Part shown: one piece after another, positions 1 to 7,338 of the stretch | Layout: every line of letters starts with the position of its first letter | Position numbering within the stretch: the first letter of the stretch is position 1 | Origin: an uncultured Clostridia bacterium | GTDB lineage: Bacteria; Bacillota; Clostridia; Oscillospirales; Oscillospiraceae | Direction: 5' to 3' | Length of the DNA stretch: 8,567 nucleotides | Assembly (NCBI GenBank): GCA_946187475.1 | Contig: CAMHRJ010000081.1 | Coordinates: 1-8,567, forward strand | The notes under the pieces: generated by a model | The model's database searches: none | Told to the model about the DNA's origin: nothing | The model's input: only the letters and a program-made list of their open reading frames with translations | Translations under genes and position numbers: made by a program

Positions 1-3000
1 ATCCAGCGTCGCGTCGATCTCACGGCTCTCGCCCACAGCCAGCGCTTCCAACGGTTCGGAATACAGCAGCAGCTCGTCACTGCTGTAGCTTTCGCTCAGA
101 TCGTAGGGGCCGGTCATGCGGACGGTTAAGTTTTCACCCTCCGCCGTGGCTGCGTTGCCGTTGTTGGTCAGCGTGCCGAGCAGGTGGAAGCCATCCTCCG
201 CCTGGTAGGTACGCATAGCGGTCAGCTCATAGCTTGCCCTGGCGGCAAGCGGCTCAGTGGTGAATATTTCGCGGTTGTTGTAATTGTTTTCCTTTGTCTC
301 CACCCGGAGATATGCTCCCTCCAGCGCTTCCGGAGCCGTCCAATCCAGGGTCAATTCTTCGCTGGTGTTCGGGAACAGGCGGCTGTCCGCATCATGGCTC
401 CAAAGCAGTGTCTCGCCGTTGTCTGTCACCTGCCAGACGTCCACGTGGTAGCCCTCTGCAGTAGTCAAGCCCTCATTGGCAACCGTCAGCCGCACCGTCA
501 TGCTTTGGCCAGGCTGCGGCAGCGTGATTTCCTGCTCAGGCGCATCCTCGCAAAGCTCCAGCAGCGTGACGCTCCGGGTCTTGACCGAGCCGCAAGGCTC
601 CAGCGTGGTGGCCGCCAGCTGCAGATCGGAGATGGACAGCGGGTTTTCCGCGTCCTCTGTCAGACTGATCTGATACTGATTGTGGACCACCAGCAGGTTT
701 TCTCCATCCAGCGTCAGCGCAAGCTCATCGTTCTGCAGGCCGGAATTCGTAAGCTGGTAGGGCTTTGACCAGGTGCCGCCGGCGCCGGACGCAAGATCGG
801 GATCCACATACCGGCTGACCGCAAAGAGCTCCTGCCCGGCAATCGCGTCCTCCTCTGTCTTCGGCGCAGAGGCGGTCCATACAACATAGATGCTGCCGTT
901 GGCGTCCTCGACCACACGGAAGTCCGCCATCTGCCGGGAGGCGTTTTCGTCCGTAGAGACGGAGTCCACATAGAAGGGCACCGCCATATTCCCGGAGCCG
1001 TCGGTCTTGGGCTTGAGCGTGCCGTCGCTGTTAATTCCTTTTTCCAGCAGCATGGAAATATCCAGATAGCAGACGCCCTTGCCTGCCCGGTACCAGAACA
1101 GCTCGGTCACGGTCTGTGCGTCCTCGCCGCTGCCGCGCGCGGTACGGACAAACTGCGGCAAAGCATCGGAAACCACGTCGTCTGTCAGGCGGATGCGATG
1201 ATAGGTCCGGTGGTCGGCAAAGGAGTAGACCTGCAGGAAGAGCTCCTTGTCGGTTTCGGTATCGTTGCTGGAATCCCGGTCCACGGTGTAGGCGTAGAGT
1301 GCCTTGCCGTCATACCCGATGGCAGTAAAGTCCGGAATCGCGTAGAATTCCCGTCCGCCCTCCGCATTCTCAAAGGTCGGCGCATCCAGGAAGCGCTGGC
1401 CGCAGAAATTGTCCAGCATGGTCTGCTCAGCTGCAGGATCGCTGAGCTCGCCCTCATAGAACTCGTCCGTCATCCACTTGCCCTTTTCGCTGTCATAGGG
1501 CAGATAGCAGATTACAGAATCGTTGACATAGGGATTGGCAAGCTCCGTCGGATCCTCGGTGAGCGAGCCGGATTTGATGAAGTAGATGATCGCGTCGCCG
1601 TTTTCGGTGTTGCATATGACGGTAGGATTGGCGTCGTAATAGTGCCGCGGCTGCGCCTCGCCGTCCACAATGCGCTGGTCCTTGGATATGCGCTGCGTTT
1701 CACCGACGGAAACCGTGCCGTCGCTGCCGATTTCGGCAAAGGCCGCGAAGACCTCCATGCTGCGCAGATAATCGGCGGTCGGAGTGTCGTCGGTGATGTC
1801 ATCCGCCTCGGTGGAAACCCAAGCCAGCAGCACGCGGCCGTCGTTGGTTTCGGCGATCGAGGGCTGGAAGTCGGCGGTGCCGTCGTCGGATACGACCACG
1901 GGCTCCGACCAGATACCATTCCTGCAGGTGGTCAGCATCAAGGTGGTGCGCTGATAAGGGCCCTTGTCCGGATCGTTGGACAGATAGGCCAGCACTACCG
2001 TGCCATTCTTCAGGGTAATCAGCTGCGGATCGGCCCGCTCATAGCTGTTTTCTACCAGGGTGTAGGTCTGCTTCGGCGTAAAGGCACCGCGCTTGGCGGA
2101 AGCGTTGCCCAGCCATTCGGAGACTGCGTCATAGCCCGTGCGAAGGGTGAAGGGGTCGTCCTTCGCTGCTGCATCGCTCTGCAGCCCGTTCCGTGGCAGT
2201 CTGTCGGAAGCCACATTCTCGAATTTGCCGAATTTGAGCTGCGGGAAACTGTACATCAGCGGAAGCGAGGCCAAAAACAGGTCGACCATACCGCCTGCCT
2301 TGAAGGTGAGGTTCGCACCCAAGGGGTCGCTTCCTTCAACGTACTCCTCAGGCTCATAATCGATCAGGGCATCAAACTCGCCCACCAGGCGCACGCCGAT
2401 GGTTCCGCAAAGACCGACGCCTGCGCTGATCTGCACCATACCGCCGACCTGGATACAGTATTTGAACTTGTCGTTAAAGCTTCCGCCCAGATCCAGCCGT
2501 GGCACAGTAATGGCGTCGTTATAGGTGATGACGTTCGGGTCGGAGTCCTCGCGGTGCGCGCCGAAGAAGCCCATTACAGTAGCTTCGATCTGAACGCCCA
2601 CGTAAGCGGGGATGAAGACCACGGGAATGATAAAATACCAGGCCTTTTTGACGCCCACCGTGGCGCTGATATAGGCGCCCATGCCGCTGAGGATGATATC
2701 GGTCGTCTCCAGTCCGGTGCTGTCCTTCACGGTGCCGACGGTAAAGTCAAAGTACATGCCCAGGTGGAAGTTGAAGCGAAATTGCCTCGAGCCAAGATCA
2801 GCCACGTCCTTTGTGGTCTTGCCGGTGTTGTCGGCGAAGGCCTTGTGGAAGCTCTTGTCCAGACCTTCCTTCCATGTTTTGAAGGGGTGCGCGACGGCAA
2901 ACAGCTTTGCCCAGTCCGTACCGTCGTCACCGGCGTAGCGGGCGATCATGGTATTATTCACCTTGTCGATGATGTTTATAGGTGACACGCCGATGAACAT

Positions 3001-6000
3001 CCGGTAGCCCTCTTCGGTTTTTGTCCAACCCACGTTGACAAAGGGGAACTGATAGTTGCTTCCTACGTCCCCCAGCAGCGGCAGCGTCGTAAAGCTGAAC
3101 TCAATCGGCGTATCCGCCAGACCCTGCTCCACCGGCGGGACGTATTCGTTCAGCGTATAGATCCCGTAGCCGCTGTTGATGTTGCTGTAGGTATAGGACT
3201 TGATCTCCAGCTCCGCCGGATCCACGCTGCCGTCATGGTCCGCCAGCAGCGCAAGCGCCTCGGCGGGGATCTCCAGCTCCGACGCCTGCGACAGCAGATC
3301 CGTGGTCAGGCTCACCAGCAGCCGGTCGCCGGGCTCGGCGGCGTAAATCAGGCTTCCATCCTCGCCGCTGAGCTGGAAGGGAATCTCCTGTGTAAAGGTA
3401 TAATCTCCGGTGCTGCTGTTGATCACAGCCTCATCCAGCTCGTCAAACGCGTACCGCAGCTGGCCGGTCGCATCCACCAGCTTGAGCTGCAGCCCGATGG
3501 GCCGCTCATAGATTTCCTCCTCCGTATAGCTGCCGCTGCCGTCGGTGCGCTGTACCGTGTAGCGCACAGGCTTGACCTTGACAGAGACGTGGAAGCTGTC
3601 GTCATAGCTGCCGAGGGGCACGAGGCCGCTGATGTTGGCCTCCGGGATCTCCATCCGAACGGTCTGGAAAATGGCGGCGGAGGCCGGGTTCACACCGGTA
3701 TCAAAGGTCTCCGAAATATCCACGACGTCGCTGCGAAGCTGCAGCTTCACATCGCGCAGAACGCTGGTGCTGCCCACGGTAATCAGGCAGCGCACATAGA
3801 AGCGCGAGGGCGTGCGCGGAACCTTCATGTCATTGGAGCGGATCCGACCGTTTTCATCGGCGATCGCCATCATGTTTCCGGCGGCAACGGTCGCCCCCTC
3901 CGCCGGGCAGCTGGAGGCCATGCCGGTATCGTGTGTGCGCAGGTTATAGTCCTTGTAGTACAGCGTGCCCTCCAGATGGACGCTCGAATTTGCGCTTTCT
4001 GTGGTGAGGGTGATGGTATTGTCGTTCTGGTTTTCGGCTCTGCCGGCTTCAAACAGGAAGGTGTTGCCGACGTATTTATTCTTGTTGCTCAGCTCCCAGA
4101 CACAGACGGTGTCATCCGACTTGGGTACCACGGGAATGGGATAGATCTTTCCGGAGATCATCTGGCCGGCGCCGACGTAAACATACTCTGTGTAAGCGCC
4201 GTTCACCGTGCCGGGCAGGCTCAAAAGCCCCTGGGGCTCAAACTTATCCAGATCCGCCGTCTTGACCCGGACCACAATCTGCGTGCTGCGCTCGATGAGG
4301 TTCGGCGTCAGCGTGACCTCCTCGTAGCACAGGCGACGGTCCTCGCCGCCGAGATAGATGGACTTGTCGCCGGAGAAGCGCTTGAGATCGTGAATCGGGT
4401 CGCCCTCGTTCTTCTTGTAGTTGTAGGCAATATCCACGCCCACCGGCACGTATTCTGTCTCATAGCCGGCGCCGATCTGCAGCGAGGAAATGGCCAGCGT
4501 GTCACCCAGGTGGATCCCGGTCAGCTCCCGCGTCTGCTGAGGGCCGACCCAGTATTCCGTGCCGCTGATGGTGTAGCAGACGGAGAAATCATAGGGGTTT
4601 TCCAGCTTGACGGAGGCGTCGATGTACTGGAACTTCGGCCGAAGCTGCATCACGCCGTAGGTGGGTGCCTGCGTGGAGAAGGAATCCTGATAAAACTTGG
4701 CGTTAGTGCCGTTTTGCAGGCTGGTCAGCAGCTCGGTGTTCTCGGCAAATTCGCTGCCGTTGATACTGAACATCTTCTTGATGTTTTCCTTGGTCATCTT
4801 CAGCGTCACCGTCGTGTTGCTCAGAAGCGTGTTGGACGAGATTGTGATGGCCGCCTCCGGCCGGTTGGCCGGCACGTACTCAATGCCGCTGAGATAGAGA
4901 TAGCGATTGACGTTGGAGGCGTCATACTGGCTGATCGACACGGCGTCGCCGAGGAAGACCACAGCCTTTTTGTCCCGCGCGCCGTCCATGTAGGCGTTAA
5001 GCGCAGGGTCGGAGCTATCCGCCACATAGCTGCCGTCCTCCTGCAGGAAGGACATCTCAGTCGGATTTATCAGCCGGGCCTCAAAGGGCCGCAGAATGGG
5101 CTCCACCTTGTAGATCCAAAGCCAGTTGCAGTTGTCGCAATAGCCGTAGTAGGTAAACGCCAGCCTTTGGATGGCCTCATACGCGGGCGTGCCGGCGGAT
5201 TTCTCCGCCGCCGTTTTCGTCGGATAGAAGTCCACGGTGGAGTTTCCAAAGGCCTGGGCGCTGACGTAGGAATTGATCGTTGCATCACCGGCATAATCCC
5301 AATTGATCGTGCCGACTCCGTATGGCGCAACGCGCAGCAGCGCGTGGTGGTTGCTGTGAACGTCGGTAGTTGCCCAGGTGACACGCGCGCCGTTATACCA
5401 ATAGGGATTCGCCTCATCGGTCAGCTTGAATACGACGCCAATATTGCCTTCAATATGCTTTTGAAGAATCGAACTGTTATCCGTCCAGTCCATTTCCCAC
5501 CAGCCGCTGTCGCTGTACTGGTTATGGCCGGTGAAATGTACTTCACCTAAGTTGTCTGGATTGACAACAACGTTGTACCCGCTTTTCTCGGGATTGTTCA
5601 GATCAATGGGATCGTCCGTTTTGACCAGCGTCAGTGTCTGCTCCACGCCGGTGGTGCGCAGCGCGGCGCTCTCCCGGGCAGCGTCTCCGGCCGAGCCGGC
5701 GCCGGTGAGCACCACTGTCGCGTCTGATTCCGCCGTCTCGCAGTCCACGCCCACCTCCAGCGTCAGCCTGAAGTCGGCTTCCCCATCGAAGTGCGAGGTA
5801 TCGACCGGGATCTGCAGGGGGACGTCGCTCACGCCGAAGGGGAAGAGAATTTCCCGATTGACCTCGGAATAATCCCGGCCGGCCGTCGCAGTGCCGCCCG
5901 CAGTTTTGACACGCGCGGTGACAACGGAATTCAATGCGCCTTCCCGGTGCAGCGTCACCGTCGCCATGCCGTCGGTGATTTCGGAGTAGGTATCCTGCGA

Positions 6001-6867
6001 GAAGCTGACGACGGAAAGGATTTGCTCCTCGTCGTCCGCAATCGTGACAGCGCAGGTGGAGGCGGCGCTGTTGGTTGTGCTGCCGTCGGTTTCCGCCAGA
6101 ATCACATAGAGCATCCGGTCCCCGTCGCTCTCGTCGTTGTCCTTCACGGTGATTTCCAGGAGCTTTTCGGTCTCGCCCGGAGCGAAGGTCAGCACCACGC
6201 CCGCGCCGGGAACCACCTCGGTCATCACATTGGCCACACGCTGCAGCTGCTGGAGCGTATTCTCGCTGGCAGTGACGTGCTGGCTGCTGCCGTCGATGCC
6301 GGTGTAGAGGTTTCTCGCCTGCTGCACGGGGTCGAGCTCCGCAAGCTCGGCGTCCGCAAGCCCGCTGCGCTCGGCCAGATAATTCAGCGCCTCGGCAACG
6401 CCGGCCTCCGCGGCGGCCATTCCCTCCTCGTCCTCGGCAAGGATGGCCTCGGCCTCGTTCTCGTCCTTGAGCTCGGTCAGCTCAAATGGCTGACCTGCAA
6501 TCAGATCCATCAGGGAAACGTTGCCCTCCGGGACCTCAACCTTCGCCGAGCCGTCCAAAACGGAAACGGTATAGTCCTTGCCGTATTCCGCAGTAACGTC
6601 GGAGATTTTGACCAGCACGGAGCTTTCCGTCTCCGCACCGCCGCCTCTGCCGACACGCAGCAAGTAGGTTTCATTTGCGCCTTCGCGCAGGGTCGCAGAG
6701 GTGCTGGCGAGATAGAACAGATCGTTTGCGAGAATGTCCTCACCGATCTGCACCTCCGGCAGAGGCACCTGCACTGCCTGCGCCTTTACCTGCGTCACCG
6801 GCGCGGCCTGAAGAAGCAGGACCAGCGACAGCAGCAGACAAAGCGCACGTCTGAGTTTGCCGTTCAT
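1..6867 (-). CDS. Giant exported Calx-beta / beta-propeller / CARDB-like protein (C-terminus beyond window)
   Basis: I read this frame codon by codon: it stays open for 2289 codons from ATG 6867-6865 to base 1, with no stop, so the 3' end is missing. The start is supported by GGGGG (6876-6880) 8 nt upstream and an immediate signal peptide: KLRR, a Leu-rich core, then a likely cut after AQA (residue 31). Domains by residue: about 50-105 and 220-278 are two halves of one Calx-beta domain (YGKDYT; LTFAPGE; TIADDE), separated by an Ala/Glu-rich helical insert; 283-390 is a second Calx-beta (GGTATAGRDYSEV); 430-600 is Trp/Tyr-rich with C577-x-x-C580; 600-1360 is beta-rich and unassigned; 1365-1545 is Gly-rich alternating beta strands; 1600-2065 has repeated blades (DGRVLLAWVS, NGSIYVVWT) like a BNR/sialidase-type propeller; 2100-2289 are CARDB-like modules. 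The product is probably secreted or cell-surface. Any anchor lies outside the window. Its biochemical function is unknown. It follows the precursor-peptide gene by 26 nt and is probably cotranscribed with it. Confidence 0.93.
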   Translation of the reverse strand, partial: MNGKLRRALCLLLSLVLLLQAAPVTQVKAQAVQVPLPEVQIGEDILANDLFYLASTSATLREGANETYLLRVGRGGGAETESSVLVKISDVTAEYGKDYTVSVLDGSAKVEVPEGNVSLMDLIAGQPFELTELKDENEAEAILAEDEEGMAAAEAGVAEALNYLAERSGLADAELAELDPVQQARNLYTGIDGSSQHVTASENTLQQLQRVANVMTEVVPGAGVVLTFAPGETEKLLEITVKDNDESDGDRMLYVILAETDGSTTNSAASTCAVTIADDEEQILSVVSFSQDTYSEITDGMATVTLHREGALNSVVTARVKTAGGTATAGRDYSEVNREILFPFGVSDVPLQIPVDTSHFDGEADFRLTLEVGVDCETAESDATVVLTGAGSAGDAARESAALRTTGVEQTLTLVKTDDPIDLNNPEKSGYNVVVNPDNLGEVHFTGHNQYSDSGWWEMDWTDNSSILQKHIEGNIGVVFKLTDEANPYWYNGARVTWATTDVHSNHHALLRVAPYGVGTINWDYAGDATINSYVSAQAFGNSTVDFYPTKTAAEKSAGTPAYEAIQRLAFTYYGYCDNCNWLWIYKVEPILRPFEARLINPTEMSFLQEDGSYVADSSDPALNAYMDGARDKKAVVFLGDAVSISQYDASNVNRYLYLSGIEYVPANRPEAAITISSNTLLSNTTVTLKMTKENIKKMFSINGSEFAENTELLTSLQNGTNAKFYQDSFSTQAPTYGVMQLRPKFQYIDASVKLENPYDFSVCYTISGTEYWVGPQQTRELTGIHLGDTLAISSLQIGAGYETEYVPVGVDIAYNYKKNEGDPIHDLKRFSGDKSIYLGGEDRRLCYEEVTLTPNLIERSTQIVVRVKTADLDKFEPQGLLSLPGTVNGAYTEYVYVGAGQMISGKIYPIPVVPKSDDTVCVWELSNKNKYVGNTFLFEAGRAENQNDNTITLTTESANSSVHLEGTLYYKDYNLRTHDTGMASSCPAEGATVAAGNMMAIADENGRIRSNDMKVPRTPSRFYVRCLITVGSTSVLRDVKLQLRSDVVDISETFDTGVNPASAAIFQTVRMEIPEANISGLVPLGSYDDSFHVSVKVKPVRYTVQRTDGSGSYTEEEIYERPIGLQLKLVDATGQLRYAFDELDEAVINSSTGDYTFTQEIPFQLSGEDGSLIYAAEPGDRLLVSLTTDLLSQASELEIPAEALALLADHDGSVDPAELEIKSYTYSNINSGYGIYTLNEYVPPVEQGLADTPIEFSFTTLPLLGDVGSNYQFPFVNVGWTKTEEGYRMFIGVSPINIIDKVNNTMIARYAGDDGTDWAKLFAVAHPFKTWKEGLDKSFHKAFADNTGKTTKDVADLGSRQFRFNFHLGMYFDFTVGTVKDSTGLETTDIILSGMGAYISATVGVKKAWYFIIPVVFIPAYVGVQIEATVMGFFGAHREDSDPNVITYNDAITVPRLDLGGSFNDKFKYCIQVGGMVQISAGVGLCGTIGVRLVGEFDALIDYEPEEYVEGSDPLGANLTFKAGGMVDLFLASLPLMYSFPQLKFGKFENVASDRLPRNGLQSDAAAKDDPFTLRTGYDAVSEWLGNASAKRGAFTPKQTYTLVENSYERADPQLITLKNGTVVLAYLSNDPDKGPYQRTTLMLTTCRNGIWSEPVVVSDDGTADFQPSIAETNDGRVLLAWVSTEADDITDDTPTADYLRSMEVFAAFAEIGSDGTVSVGETQRISKDQRIVDGEAQPRHYYDANPTVICNTENGDAIIYFIKSGSLTEDPTELANPYVNDSVICYLPYDSEKGKWMTDEFYEGELSDPAAEQTMLDNFCGQRFLDAPTFENAEGGREFYAIPDFTAIGYDGKALYAYTVDRDSSNDTETDKELFLQVYSFADHRTYHRIRLTDDVVSDALPQFVRTARGSGEDAQTVTELFWYRAGKGVCYLDISMLLEKGINSDGTLKPKTDGSGNMAVPFYVDSVSTDENASRQMADFRVVEDANGSIYVVWTASAPKTEEDAIAGQELFAVSRYVDPDLASGAGGTWSKPYQLTNSGLQNDELALTLDGENLLVVHNQYQISLTEDAENPLSISDLQLAATTLEPCGSVKTRSVTLLELCEDAPEQEITLPQPGQSMTVRLTVANEGLTTAEGYHVDVWQVTDNGETLLWSHDADSRLFPNTSEELTLDWTAPEALEGAYLRVETKENNYNNREIFTTEPLAARASYELTAMRTYQAEDGFHLLGTLTNNGNAATAEGENLTVRMTGPYDLSESYSSDELLLYSEPLEALAVGESREIDATLD

Positions 6868-6875
6868 GTATAAAT

Positions 6876-6880
6876 CCCCC
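6876..6880 (-). promoter_or_regulatory. Ribosome binding site of the giant gene
   Basis: On the minus strand AGGGGG lies 8 nt before ATG 6867-6865. It fixes the start: the frame is open further upstream to a stop at 7014-7012, but extending it would overlap the peptide gene and bury the signal peptide. Confidence 0.75.
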
Positions 6881-6893
6881 TGTTTATAATATC

Positions 6894-7199
6894 CTAAATC
6901 AGTTTTTCTTCCCCGAATCCCATGACATAGTAGATCCAGGTGTGCAGCGCGTCGAGCTTCTCTTGCTGTGTCAATCCGCCGCCTCCGCCGGAAACTGCGT
7001 CCAGCATGTCCTCATCCAAAAGCTCGATTTGCCCCTCGGGCGGGCAGCTCTTTTCCGGCACGATCCGATAGCCGTTGCGCTCCGCCAGAGCAATGATTTT
7101 TTCCGGCTCGATCGATCCCGGAATCGCAACCGTCTGCTCGTAGAGACTTGGGTCGCTTCTACACAGAATCGCGAATTGGCGTGCAGTAATCTGTTTCAT
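6894..7199 (-). CDS. Nif11-like leader precursor peptide with double-glycine site
   Basis: A 101-residue precursor-like peptide. The N-terminal part matches the Nif11-like leader pattern (the TIGR03798-type family used by many ribosomal peptide precursors): a short acidic-proline motif (DPSLYEQ, residues 16-22), then EKIIALAERNGYRIVPE (33-49), then LLDEDMLDAVSGG (60-72). The last is a typical double-glycine site for a C39-peptidase ABC exporter. The predicted core (73-101) is about 29 residues and begins with three further Gly. It contains LTQQEKLDAL, TWIYYVMGFG and EEKLI. It has no Cys or Ser, only two Thr, and is net acidic. It is therefore a poor lanthipeptide or sactipeptide substrate and unlike cationic bacteriocins. 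A perfect AGGAGGTG (7217-7210) precedes it; the spacing is 9 nt to a GTG at 7202 and 12 nt to ATG 7199, so translation could start one codon earlier. It ends 26 nt before the giant gene with no terminator between. Leader family fairly sure; product role unknown. Confidence 0.8.
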   Translation of the reverse strand: MKQITARQFAILCRSDPSLYEQTVAIPGSIEPEKIIALAERNGYRIVPEKSCPPEGQIELLDEDMLDAVSGGGGGLTQQEKLDALHTWIYYVMGFGEEKLI

Positions 7200-7209
7200 C
7201 ACATTAAAC

Positions 7210-7219
7210 CACCTCCTCC
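7210..7219 (-). promoter_or_regulatory. Very strong ribosome binding site of the precursor peptide
   Basis: The minus strand reads GGAGGAGGTG, a full match to the anti-Shine-Dalgarno plus an extra GGA. It lies 9 nt from GTG 7202 and 12 nt from ATG 7199, which leaves the exact start open by one codon. Its strength suggests high peptide output. Confidence 0.75.
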
Positions 7220-7250
7220 GGAAGGTCGCACTTTTTATTCTAACGAGGAA

Positions 7251-7256
7251 ATTATA
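7251..7256 (-). promoter_or_regulatory. Putative -10 box of the peptide/giant-protein operon
   Basis: A consensus TATAAT stands on the minus strand between the regulator's terminator and the peptide gene. At 17 nt upstream the hexamer is ACACTA, a poor -35. TTGCAC is present but only 11 nt away. A start near 7244 would give a leader of about 45 nt. The missing -35 suggests an activator-dependent promoter, plausibly controlled by the neighbouring response regulator (inference). Confidence 0.45.
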
Positions 7257-7282
7257 AAAGGCAAAGCGTGCAATAGTGTGAC

Positions 7283-7302
7283 AAAAAAGCGCCTGAAGGC
7301 AT
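7283..7302 (-). terminator. Second, weaker terminator-like copy
   Basis: Directly after the main terminator the minus strand repeats the pattern imperfectly: GCC-TTCA-GGC, then GC and six T. The stem is only 3-4 bp, so it is a weak backup or a decayed duplicate of the neighbouring unit. Confidence 0.4.
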
Positions 7303-7327
7303 AAAAAAACGCCCGAAGGCGTTTTTT
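7303..7327 (-). terminator. Rho-independent terminator with UUCG tetraloop after the response regulator
   Basis: The minus strand reads AAAAAACGCC-TTCG-GGCGTTTTTTT: a 10-bp perfect stem, an extra-stable C(UUCG)G loop and a seven-T tail, starting 12 nt after the regulator's stop. It separates the regulatory genes from the peptide/giant operon. The symmetry (A-run and T-run) would also let it act on the plus strand. Confidence 0.88.
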
Positions 7328-7338
7328 AGAAAATTATT

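Noticed and set aside
673..2070. Active sialidase domain
   Set aside because: The blade motifs recall BNR repeats, but no canonical Asp-box series or catalytic Arg triad could be identified by eye.
1198..5550. Long plus-strand open frames (1198-2985, 3235-5550, and 5791-6873)
   Set aside because: They lie antisense to the continuous 2289-codon minus frame, which has a signal peptide, recognisable domains and a ribosome binding site. Their translations are low-complexity Gly/Val/Arg/Asp mixtures with no recognisable motifs, as expected from the codon bias of the real gene.
6894..7199. Nitrogen-fixation role suggested by the Nif11 name
   Set aside because: The Nif11-like name refers to leader-sequence similarity only. 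No nif genes are present and the double-glycine site fits a precursor peptide.
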